A DNA stretch of 64,000 nt, from the NCBI GenBank assembly GCA_963698715.1, contig CAVORW010000005.1, forward strand, positions 62,001 to 126,000, in the 5' to 3' direction. The translations under genes and the position numbers were made by a program. Origin of the DNA: CAWHJB01 sp963698715 (GTDB lineage Bacteria; Chloroflexota; Anaerolineae; Anaerolineales; UBA4823). Within the stretch, counting starts at the first letter, position 1; each line of letters opens with the position of its first letter. Below are positions 57,053-64,000 of the stretch, piece by piece. The notes under the pieces are model-generated. The model had not been told where the DNA came from and searched no databases. It saw nothing but the letters and a program-made list of their open reading frames with translations.

Positions 57053-58909
57053 TCATTCAGTGTTTAATTCTGACCCCCACAAATCTTTGGTCGCAAATTC
57101 CAATCCTAATTCACACAATTTGCCAGGTGTGGGGTAACCGGTATTGAAATCCCAACAGCGGGCGAGGTAGTACGCGTCCAGCATCGATTCGAAATCGTGT
57201 ACCGCATTTGCAGAATGGCGGGCTGCATCTGCAAATGGGATCAACAAAGGTTTTGGCAATTTATCATTCGCCCTGGTCAGGCCCAGGCGGTTATTGATCA
57301 CCCGTTTAAGATTCCAGCCCCGCTCTCCAGCCTGGAGCATCTCAATCATCGACCAGTCCACATCACAGGCTCCCCGAATCAGCTGCAGCACAGTCTCCGG
57401 TTCTATGTTTGAGAATAAGCACAAAACCAGCGAGTTAAATAGCGTGCGCCAATTCTGGTGAATCGCCACATTGCCCGCTTTTTCACCATTGCTCTGACGA
57501 GGATAATACTGCATCCCCAGGCTGGGCTCAACCTGGCCAACATCAACCAGGAAATAATCCGACTGGTTATGGCAAGCGCCGCGCGGCGATGTAGCATAAA
57601 CCAGCGCCATTCCAGATGCACCGCGCGGGTCGTGATAAGCGACCTCCAACCCATTGACATGGACCGCCTCTTCTTCTGCGCCGAATCGTTTTCCCAATCC
57701 TCGGGCGCCTTCAGCCAGAAAAGCCCCAAAGCCCTGGCGATGGGCTGTCTGGATGATTAAATCCTCTAAGGGCTCCGGATTTCCCCATTCCAGCTTAAGC
57801 CCTCCTGTATCCCGTTCGGTTATCAAACCCAATTCATATAAACGAAATGCCAGGCCAATTGTGTTGCTCATGCTGATGGTATCCATCCCATATCGGTCGC
57901 ACAATTCTCCAGCTCTGGTGACAACCACCGGATCATTCAACATCAAGTTTGGCCCGAAGCCAACCAGTGTTTCATATTCCGGCCCCTTCCGTTTGACGCC
58001 ATCATCAAGTGCCACAACTCGCCCACAAGCAATTACACAGGCATGGCAGGTGCTGACCCCAGTAAGGATCAATTCCTTCAATCCAGCTCCAGTGGTTCGC
58101 AAATCCTCAGGAAATGTCTCAAGACTGAAATAGCGCTTGGGCATTTCGCCCAGGTAATCAAAATATTCGGCCGCTCCGGAGGTCCCCAGCTCGCGCAGCA
58201 CCTGGGTCATCGAATCAGCCCGCAGCATCCGGTTTGCTTCAGAACGGACCGGTTGATACAATTTTGGCCTGGCGACCGGTATCTGCCCATGCCCACGGAC
58301 CGCAATCGCCTTTAAATTCTTAGCCCCCATGACCGCTCCCATACCAGTTCTGCCCGCAACCCGGCCGTGGTCACACAAGATCAGGGCAAAAGGCAGGCGG
58401 TTCTCACCGGCTATACCAATCGAAACCACCCTTACTTTTCCGGAATTCAGCTCAGATTCAAGCGCCTTCTGGATCTGATAGGTATCCTGCCCCATCAAGT
58501 GAGCAGCTGGGCGGATCTCAGCCTGAATTCCATTCGCATCCCGATCATGGATCCATAGAAATACAGGCTCACTGGCCTGCCCAGTGATCCAAACCCCGTC
58601 AATGCCAGTCATCCGCAGTTCAGGCCCCCAAAAGCCACCACAATTTGCTTCACCCCATAACCCGGTGGCAGGGGATCTTCCACAGACCACAAAACGCCCG
58701 ACAGCCGGGCCAACTGTGCCGCTGAGCGGGCCATTCAAGAACATTAGATCTGCTTCAGGTGACAATGGATCCACTTCGGTGGTTAAGGAATCGTAGAGCA
58801 ATCTTGCAGCCAGGGATGCGCCACCCAAGAATTGTTTTTCCCAATCACGGGGTATTGTGTAGATTTCAATCGAACGGGTTGTGAGATTAACCTTCAGGAT
58901 CGGCTGCAT
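57053..58909 (-). CDS. Aldehyde:ferredoxin oxidoreductase, tungsten/molybdopterin type
   Basis: A 618-residue member of the AOR family, cytoplasmic enzymes oxidising aldehydes to acids with reduction of ferredoxin, or the reverse, using a bis-pterin tungsten cofactor. The [4Fe-4S] ligands appear as C288, C291, C295 (STCHACVIAC) and C497 (LVLCLFSN). Other marks are the N-terminal KVNLTTRSIEIYTIPRDWEK, NGPLSGTVGPAVGRF, GRVAGRTGMGAVMGAKNLKA and DPRGASGMALVYATSPRGAC. The ATG has AGGAGG upstream. It depends on pterin cofactor synthesis, part of which (moaC, moaDE) lies in this window. Confidence 0.92.
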   Translation of the reverse strand: MQPILKVNLTTRSIEIYTIPRDWEKQFLGGASLAARLLYDSLTTEVDPLSPEADLMFLNGPLSGTVGPAVGRFVVCGRSPATGLWGEANCGGFWGPELRMTGIDGVWITGQASEPVFLWIHDRDANGIQAEIRPAAHLMGQDTYQIQKALESELNSGKVRVVSIGIAGENRLPFALILCDHGRVAGRTGMGAVMGAKNLKAIAVRGHGQIPVARPKLYQPVRSEANRMLRADSMTQVLRELGTSGAAEYFDYLGEMPKRYFSLETFPEDLRTTGAGLKELILTGVSTCHACVIACGRVVALDDGVKRKGPEYETLVGFGPNLMLNDPVVVTRAGELCDRYGMDTISMSNTIGLAFRLYELGLITERDTGGLKLEWGNPEPLEDLIIQTAHRQGFGAFLAEGARGLGKRFGAEEEAVHVNGLEVAYHDPRGASGMALVYATSPRGACHNQSDYFLVDVGQVEPSLGMQYYPRQSNGEKAGNVAIHQNWRTLFNSLVLCLFSNIEPETVLQLIRGACDVDWSMIEMLQAGERGWNLKRVINNRLGLTRANDKLPKPLLIPFADAARHSANAVHDFESMLDAYYLARCWDFNTGYPTPGKLCELGLEFATKDLWGSELNTE

Positions 58910-58985
58910 AGTTCCTCCTGATTAGCAAGCATGTGCCAGCCGCACTGATCGATCAAAAATATGGCATGTTTGCGCTTATCTGAAA

Positions 58986-59024
58986 GTACTCAAATATTGC
59001 GGGTATTTTTTCAGATTTGAGTAC
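58986..59024. repeat. Palindrome of the GTACTCAA type
   Basis: Perfect 10-bp arms 58986-58995 and 59015-59024 around a 19-base loop containing a T6 run. The end sequence GGGTACTCAA (reverse strand) is also the outer end of the element at 29884-29973. Confidence 0.6.
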
Positions 59025-59137
59025 CCACTTGATCAGAGGTGCGCTAAAATGATGTAGATGTGCCTAACTTATAAGATCAACAATTTCCACCACTATTAAG
59101 TTTACACCAAACCCGGCTTCTGCGGATAAATTAAGTG

Positions 59138-59178
59138 ATTGGGAATCTGTGGGGGAGAATCCCACAGGACTTCCCAAT
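59138..59178. repeat. Palindrome of the TTGGGAATCTGTGG type
   Basis: ATTGGGAA and CTGTGGG pair with CCCACAG and TTCCCAAT, with small internal asymmetry (59138-59153 and 59161-59178). It combines in one stem the motif that frames the cores at 36452 and 52029. Confidence 0.6.
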
Positions 59179-59222
59179 GACCCATAAATTTTAAATATAG
59201 GAGCAGTCGAAAAATGCAGGTT

Positions 59223-59264
59223 TATTATATGGTTTGGGCAGGGACCGCCCAACAGAATAATATA
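59223..59264. repeat. AT-rich palindrome next to the insertion sequence
   Basis: TATTATATGGTTTGGGC with GCCCAACAGAATAATATA around AGGGACC. The TTGGGC next to the loop recalls the elements at 17024 and 27184. The insertion sequence starts 15 bases to the right. Confidence 0.55.
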
Positions 59265-59331
59265 CTTCAAATCATAAGTGACTTCACTGCAAAAAGGGTA
59301 ATTACCCCTCCTCAAAACGAGGAAAGTTTAA

Positions 59332-59337
59332 TACAAT
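59332..59337 (+). promoter_or_regulatory. -10 box of the transposase gene
   Basis: TACAAT followed by six bases (AGGGCC) and the ATG at 59344, the same spacing as at 12313 and 29755; a leaderless message is implied. No clear -35 box lies inside the element. Confidence 0.45.
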
Positions 59338-59343
59338 AGGGCC

Positions 59344-61086
59344 ATGTTCAGAAAAAACACCAAACACCAACAACCTGCGCTCATCAGCGCTGCCAGCGAA
59401 CTGCCCGAAAAGCAGCGCAAACGGCTGGAGAAATCATGGGCCAGCACGTTTTACCGGGAATTCTTCTGCCGCATGGACGAAGAGACGTTTGCGGTCTTGT
59501 ATTCAGAAGTGGCATCCCGTCCGAATGTGCCTGTGAACGTCCTGGTGGGGCTGGAAGCCCTGAAAGCGGGCTTTGGCTGGAGCGACCAGGAGTTGTACGA
59601 GAACTACTGCTACAATCTGCAAGTGCGCTACGCATTGGGCTATGACCGTCTGGGCGATGGCGATTTTGAAATCCGCACGCTGTACTACTTTCGAGAACGC
59701 CTGAGCCAATACAATGCGGAGAAAGGCGTCAATTTACTGGAAAAAGCCTTCGAGCAAATCACGGATGCCCAAATCGTAGATTTAAAGGTGCGCACTGGCA
59801 TGCAGCGCATGGACTCGACCCAAATTGCCAGCAACATTGTCTCCGCCAGCCGCCTGCAATTGCTGGTGGAGGCTCTCCAGAGAGTGCAACGCATCCTGAA
59901 CGAAGCGGACCAAGTGCGCCTGGCAGAAATCTTTGGGCCGTACACTCAAGACAGCGCCGGGCATTACACCTACCGGGTCAAAGGCAAGGCAGCTGTACAA
60001 GCTCACTTGCAGAAAATTGGCCAGACCATTGACACACTTTTGCAGGAATTGAAAAGCGCTTACGCCGCCGAAAACGCCTACCAGGTGCTGGAACGCATCT
60101 TTGCAGAGAACTTTCATGTGCTGGCAAGCGGACTGCGCCCCAAAGAAAATAACGAGATCACATCCGGCTGCTTGCAATCAGTGGATGACCTGGAAGCCAC
60201 TTACCGCACCAAAGGCACAGGTCATTATAAGGGCTATGTTGCCAACCTCACCGAAACCTGTGATCCGACCAACGAACTGCAACTGATCACCAAAGTGCAG
60301 GTTGCGCCCAACAACGTGGACGACAGCCAGCTGCTGGCCGAAGCCCTGCCCAACTTGCAAGAGCGCACCGGTGTGGAAACCATGATCACCGACGGCGGCT
60401 ATGGCGGCGAAGCCAGTGACCAGGCCTTGCAGGAGGCGAAAACCGTCACCCTCATTCAGACCGCCATTCGCGGCGCTCAAACCGACTCCAACCAATTCAG
60501 CCTCTCCGACTTTAGCTTTCAGCAGGATGAGCGGGGCCACCCTACCACACTCACCTGTCCACAGGGTCAGACGGTTCCCGTGACCCCTGGGCGCACCACC
60601 GGCTGGCAGGCTCGTTTCGACCCGGCTATCTGCTCCTCTTGTCCATTCCAACTCGACGGGCATTGCCGCACCCAACCGCAAAAGCGTGACCCTCGTTACC
60701 TGTTGACGTTCACCACCAAACAAATCCTCACCGCCCAACGCCGCAAAGCATACCTGGCGCACCGAGGTGACAGCCACAACTTACGCGCTGCCGTGGAAGC
60801 CACCGTCCGCTCGCTAAAACATCCCTTCCCGGCAGGCAAACTTCCGGTACGCGGGCAGTTCAGGGTGACCTGCATGGCGATCGCCTCCGCCGCAACGACC
60901 AACGTGCGGCGCATCCAACGCTACCTGCATGCCAAAACCAAGGCAGAACAGACCGCAAAAATCACAAAAGAAGAGCCAAATTGCCCGGCCAAAAAGGCCA
61001 GCGCTTCTTCTTTTGACTTTTTATCGACACTCCTCATCGGTTGCCAAAGCCCAAAACAGGCTTCCTGCCCAATTATTGTATGTTAA
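59344..61086 (+). CDS. IS1182-family transposase
   Basis: A DDE transposase of 580 residues. The N-terminal helical DUF772-like region (VPVNVLVGLEALKAGFGWSD, LYYFRERLSQYN) precedes the catalytic domain with probable acidic residues in MDSTQIASNIVSA, ITDGGYGGEASDQAL and AAVEATVRSLKHPF. A zinc-ribbon-like Cys cluster (CSSCPFQLDGHC) lies between the last two, as usual in IS1182 transposases. It is intact, with no frameshift or stop. Confidence 0.93.
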   Translation: MFRKNTKHQQPALISAASELPEKQRKRLEKSWASTFYREFFCRMDEETFAVLYSEVASRPNVPVNVLVGLEALKAGFGWSDQELYENYCYNLQVRYALGYDRLGDGDFEIRTLYYFRERLSQYNAEKGVNLLEKAFEQITDAQIVDLKVRTGMQRMDSTQIASNIVSASRLQLLVEALQRVQRILNEADQVRLAEIFGPYTQDSAGHYTYRVKGKAAVQAHLQKIGQTIDTLLQELKSAYAAENAYQVLERIFAENFHVLASGLRPKENNEITSGCLQSVDDLEATYRTKGTGHYKGYVANLTETCDPTNELQLITKVQVAPNNVDDSQLLAEALPNLQERTGVETMITDGGYGGEASDQALQEAKTVTLIQTAIRGAQTDSNQFSLSDFSFQQDERGHPTTLTCPQGQTVPVTPGRTTGWQARFDPAICSSCPFQLDGHCRTQPQKRDPRYLLTFTTKQILTAQRRKAYLAHRGDSHNLRAAVEATVRSLKHPFPAGKLPVRGQFRVTCMAIASAATTNVRRIQRYLHAKTKAEQTAKITKEEPNCPAKKASASSFDFLSTLLIGCQSPKQASCPIIVC

Positions 61087-61134
61087 TGTACGGCTTCTTG
61101 CAGTAGAGTCATAAGTGCAACGAAAAATCAGACG

Positions 61135-61623
61135 ATGCCTAAACCTATTCACATCCAACCAATCAGCCTGCAAGACCACGTCTGGATTCGATCTATTTTA
61201 GAAGAGCACTGGGGCTCTGTCGAGACCGTTTCACGTGGCCAAGTATACTCCGTTGACCAATATCCGGGCTTTATCGCTCGTCAAGCGGATCTGGCTGTCG
61301 GGTTGATCACTTATCGAATTGAGAGCCATCAATGTGAGATACTAACGATCAACAGCCTGGTGGTTGGGAGAGGTATAGGCAGCGCCTTGATCGAGGCAGT
61401 CCGCCAGGAGGCAGTGGCGGGTGGCTGTCGGAGGTTATGGTTAATCACCACAAATGATAACCTGCCCGCCCTGCGTTTCTACCAAAAACGAGGCTTCAAA
61501 TTAGCCTCACTCCACCGGGATGCGATCGAAATCTCACGGAAATTAAAGCCACAAATTCCTGTGTTTGGAATAGACGGAATCCCAATACGGGACGAACTTG
61601 AGCTAGAGATGTTGCTGCCGTGA
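61135..61623 (+). CDS. GNAT family N-acetyltransferase
   Basis: A 162-residue GNAT acetyltransferase using acetyl-CoA. The acetyl-CoA loop is in LVVGRGIGSALIEAVRQEA, followed by RRLWLITTNDNLPALRFYQK and RGFKLASLH, typical of small-molecule or amino-acid acetyltransferases. No ribosome site is visible; the gene begins 23 bases after the insertion sequence, so its original promoter may have been displaced by the insertion. The substrate is unknown. Confidence 0.87.
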   Translation: MPKPIHIQPISLQDHVWIRSILEEHWGSVETVSRGQVYSVDQYPGFIARQADLAVGLITYRIESHQCEILTINSLVVGRGIGSALIEAVRQEAVAGGCRRLWLITTNDNLPALRFYQKRGFKLASLHRDAIEISRKLKPQIPVFGIDGIPIRDELELEMLLP

Positions 61624-61701
61624 AATTGCTCCCGAGCTGATGAGAAACCTATTGGTTAGGCCGGCAGAGCCAAAAATACCGCCATTAAATCGATTAGCAG
61701 C

Positions 61702-62475
61702 TTATTTTAAAAACTGCCTGGCCTGTGCGATGATGTCTGGCAGCGCGATAATCAACTTTCCCATGATTTTTTTCGTGGAGCTCGCAAAGAATCCCAAATT
61801 GCCATAGGCTTCACTGCCCCCACCCCCTACAACATCGGAAACCCCGCGCAGGATTACCAGCCGAGCCTGGTTTCGTGCAGCTACCCAAGCAATCGCCCCG
61901 GATTCCCAATCACCTGCTATAGCTCCGTAGCGGGCACTCAGGTCTGGGATTTCATCCACTACCAGATCTCTATCACCGGATACCAGCAACGTCTTTCGAA
62001 CAGAAAACGGCAATTCATTTTCATTGAGCCAGTCGATGTCCAGGACCGTGGTGTAATGGGTGAGATGTTCATCCAAGTCACCCATCAGCTCAATAATGTC
62101 GTACACGATCGTTTTATTCACTAAAATCACAGTCCCTTGCTCGACTTGGCGTTCAAATCCTCCACAGGTACCCAAATTGATCAGCAGCCCAGGCCGCCAT
62201 CGGTCGATTACGTATTGAGTAGAGGCAGCTGCGGCAATTTTCCCCCATCCACCATGGAAAAATATTATTGGAATGTGATCGAGGGGGTGCGGCTTTCTGG
62301 CTTTTGACAAACCTGGCGTGGCCTGCATAGGTTCAATTCGATCACCAATCCGAGTCAAAAACCATTCTCCATAAGGTGATTTTTGGTAGTCAGGGCCTGA
62401 AAACAGGGCCTTGATTGCGCTCCATTCGGCGTCTGCCGATATCAAGACAATAACTTGCACGCCATCATCCGTCAT
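61702..62475 (-). CDS. Nucleoside phosphorylase superfamily protein (MTA/SAH nucleosidase-like)
   Basis: A 257-residue member of the PNP/UDP superfamily. INLGTCGGFERQVEQGTVIL corresponds to the phosphate/ribose-binding strand, DWESGAIAWVAARNQARLVI to the nucleoside-binding Glu region, and LRGVSDVVGG to the catalytic Asp (S/R-x-x-S-D) motif. It may cleave methylthioadenosine, S-adenosylhomocysteine or a purine nucleoside; the N-terminal region has an insert (about 35-65) not usual in MTA/SAH nucleosidase. The ATG has GGAGGT upstream. Confidence 0.8.
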   Translation of the reverse strand: MTDDGVQVIVLISADAEWSAIKALFSGPDYQKSPYGEWFLTRIGDRIEPMQATPGLSKARKPHPLDHIPIIFFHGGWGKIAAAASTQYVIDRWRPGLLINLGTCGGFERQVEQGTVILVNKTIVYDIIELMGDLDEHLTHYTTVLDIDWLNENELPFSVRKTLLVSGDRDLVVDEIPDLSARYGAIAGDWESGAIAWVAARNQARLVILRGVSDVVGGGGSEAYGNLGFFASSTKKIMGKLIIALPDIIAQARQFLK

Positions 62476-62758
62476 ACAACTAAACCTCCTCCTGGTGGGC
62501 CCGCTTTACAGAATTAAGAGGTTGGCTTGACGATCTCGGTCAATGCGCCATAATTGAGTATACCTCGAAGGATCACTTGATTTTCATCACTAAAGGCGCA
62601 GTCAAACAATATTAACAATCGCTCTCTGCAGAAGAACCGGTGCAGTAACAAGGTCTGATAATTGCGGATAATTTGGGAGTGACCCAGTCAGCATTACCAT
62701 CTTAGAAGACACCGATCTCCTTTTCCGGATAATGCTCTGGCAGAAAAAGGAATTTGAT

Positions 62759-64000
62759 ATGAAAGGAACTCGGCAAAAAAAGTGGCCTATACGCCTCCGG
62801 ATAGGTTTAGTGGTGATTCTGGCGCTTCTTCCTGTGGTGGGGCAGATGGAGGGGGCAACTGCTGCGCCGTTGATAGTGATGAACCTGACGGATTCGGGGC
62901 CAGGTTCATTGCGCGAAGCGATCGCAAACGCCTCAGCTGGCGATACCGTCTCCTTCGCTCCCGGGCTCCAGGGTGAGATTGATCTTTTTGCTCAGATTGA
63001 TCTGACAAAAGACCTGACGATCGCAGGACCTGGTACAGCACCACTAACAATCAGTGGGAGAGGTGTCGTTCGTGTATTTGAGATATCCGCCTCCGCGGAG
63101 ATCACGATCACCAGCCTGACCATTGCCGATGGCAAAACAACTGCGCAAGGTGGGGCAATTCATAACAAGGGCAATCTGACATTATCCCGCGTTACGTTGA
63201 AGAATAACCTTGCCGATAAAGGTGGCGCGCTTTTCAACAGCGGCAGCCTGACGCTATCTGAAGTAACCATTAGCGAAAATACCGCCCTGAACATTGGGGG
63301 CGGATTGTATATTGATTGGACGGGGAAGTATCTACAAACCGCAAGATTGGAACAGATAACGATCAGTTCAAATCGGGGTATTGGCGGCGGTGGTGGGCTG
63401 GGCTTCACTACGGGTGGCCTTAATAATACCCTGCAACTGCGGGGCGTACTTTTAGCGGGCAATTATATCGATAGCGGCTTGGGGGCGGATTGCTTTCTGG
63501 ATCTGGGCAGCCTGCCCGTCTCATTGGGATATAACTTGATCGGCAATAATCAGAGCTGCGCATTTTCGATGCAGCCCAGCGATCTGGTTGGAACATCCAG
63601 CAGTCCATTGGACCCTAAACTTGGGCCATTGAGCGACAATGGTGGCACCAGCCTGACACACGCCCTGCTCCCCAGCAGCCCGGCGATTGACCGCGGCATA
63701 ATCAGCAACTGTTCGCCAGCAGATCAACGCGGACTCACGCGCCCAATGGATGGTGATAATGATCAGGTCGCCCGCTGCGACATTGGGGCATTTGAAGTCA
63801 TCAATCAGCTGCCGCAGCTTGGAAATTTCGTAAGCCCTCAAATGGATGAGGCCGGAGTGTTACCAATTGGTCCGGATATCCTTGAGATCCTGGATATAGA
63901 TACGTCTCCGGACATGATCTACTACACACTCCGGACCCAACCCATTCATGGCGCTCCTCACCTGCTCCTAACACTGCCTTTAAGCGCTGGTCAGGTTTTT
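62759..64000 (+). CDS. Secreted right-handed beta-helix protein, CSLREAI-type, C-terminus outside window
   Basis: An open frame of 414 codons from the ATG at 62759 (AAGGAA upstream) to the window end, so incomplete. Signal peptide (about 1-40: KKWPIRLRIGLVVILALLPV), then the LTDSGPGSLREAIANASAGD motif that starts many bacterial beta-helix surface proteins, followed by parallel beta-helix repeats with ITISSLTIADG, GGAIHNKGNLTLS and GGALFNSGSLTLS. SLTHALLPSSPAIDRG closes the helix. The last 60 residues (VLEILDID-like, TLRTQPIHGAPHLLL) resemble a cadherin-like/CSPG repeat. A large cell-surface protein is likely. Confidence 0.85.
   Translation, partial: MKGTRQKKWPIRLRIGLVVILALLPVVGQMEGATAAPLIVMNLTDSGPGSLREAIANASAGDTVSFAPGLQGEIDLFAQIDLTKDLTIAGPGTAPLTISGRGVVRVFEISASAEITITSLTIADGKTTAQGGAIHNKGNLTLSRVTLKNNLADKGGALFNSGSLTLSEVTISENTALNIGGGLYIDWTGKYLQTARLEQITISSNRGIGGGGGLGFTTGGLNNTLQLRGVLLAGNYIDSGLGADCFLDLGSLPVSLGYNLIGNNQSCAFSMQPSDLVGTSSSPLDPKLGPLSDNGGTSLTHALLPSSPAIDRGIISNCSPADQRGLTRPMDGDNDQVARCDIGAFEVINQLPQLGNFVSPQMDEAGVLPIGPDILEILDIDTSPDMIYYTLRTQPIHGAPHLLLTLPLSAGQVF

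Larger units (their letters stand above)
58910..59274. other. Intergenic region with three palindromes, left of the insertion sequence
   Basis: 365 bases without a gene. Palindromes: GTACTCAAAT/ATTTGAGTAC (58986-59024); ATTGGGAATCTGTGGG with CCCACAG and TTCCCAAT (59138-59178); and TTGGGC/GCCCAA inside TATTAT/AATAATA (59223-59264). The first shares its GTACTCAA end with the element at 29884; the second carries the TTGGGAATCTGTGG motif seen at 36613 and 52003. Confidence 0.6.
59279..61111 (+). mobile_element. Complete IS1182-like insertion sequence
   Basis: 1833 bases with imperfect terminal inverted repeats: left TGACTTCACTGCAAAAAG, right (complement) TGACTCTACTGCAAGAAG, 15 of 18 matching. 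A 4-bp direct repeat TAAG flanks it (59275-59278 and 61112-61115), consistent with a target duplication. One intact transposase gene is inside. Ends and gene are complete, so it may still be active. Confidence 0.85.

Noticed and set aside
60178..60777. 199-codon open frame opposite the transposase gene
   Set aside because: Entirely inside the intact transposase gene, no family features.
1..64000. tRNA or rRNA genes, replication origin
   Set aside because: No cloverleaf with a T-loop GTTCGA-type signature, no rRNA motifs and no DnaA-box cluster were noticed by eye; a covariance scan would be decisive.

Overview
The window looks like a chromosomal segment of a Chloroflexota bacterium, most likely of the Anaerolineae type. 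The reasons are the Thr/Pro-rich low-complexity linkers in secreted proteins, an aldehyde:ferredoxin oxidoreductase, an anaerobic style of acyl-CoA metabolism, several genes whose start codon sits just behind a -10 box, and mid-range base composition. The taxon is inferred from gene style; no rRNA or tRNA gene was seen that could settle it.

Layout. 1-7882 (+): the tail of a probable carbamoyltransferase, ornithine aminotransferase, alanine dehydrogenase, a CoA-transferase, pyruvate kinase and a methyltransferase-like protein that has lost its catalytic motif. 7889-11946 (-): a class A penicillin-binding protein and a MaoC-type hydratase. 12313-16925 (+): a glycosidase-like protein, an NhaP-type antiporter fused to a PII-like cyclic-di-AMP receptor domain, and a free copy of that receptor. 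17131-18457 (-): an AMMECR1-type protein and a flavin reductase. 18763-21229 (+): rpsF-ssb-rpsR and a parvulin. 21334-29755 (-): smc, rnc, fabF, thrC, a moaD-moaE fusion carrying an apparent frameshift, and moaC. 30029-39827 (+): ftsY, prfB with programmed frameshift, a large membrane protein, rpmF, fabD, fabG, an Asp23-like gene, nusB, tatA/B and tatC.

39879-47320 (+) is an acyl-CoA operon: biotin-dependent carboxylase in three separate subunits, MaoC hydratase, CitE-like lyase, a thiolase-fold protein without its nucleophilic cysteine, and a DUF35 protein without zinc ligands. The last pair resembles retro-aldolase complexes more than thiolases. 47298-51805 (+): membrane protein, lipoprotein with starch-binding-like modules, and two small envelope proteins. 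52120-58909 (-): NAD(P)HX repair enzyme, a REC-GAF-PAS-GGDEF-EAL protein and the aldehyde oxidoreductase. 59279-61111 is a complete IS1182-like element with terminal repeats and a 4-bp target duplication. A GNAT acetyltransferase, a nucleoside phosphorylase-like protein and the start of a large secreted protein follow.

The most unusual signals are a set of intergenic giant palindromes in which conserved flanks and near-perfect but unrelated palindromic cores are combined in different ways; the c-di-AMP-receptor/antiporter fusion; and the nucleophile-less thiolase/DUF35 pair. Both cyclic-di-AMP-type and cyclic-di-GMP-type signalling proteins are present. The moa genes and the tungsten/molybdenum-type oxidoreductase plausibly depend on each other.
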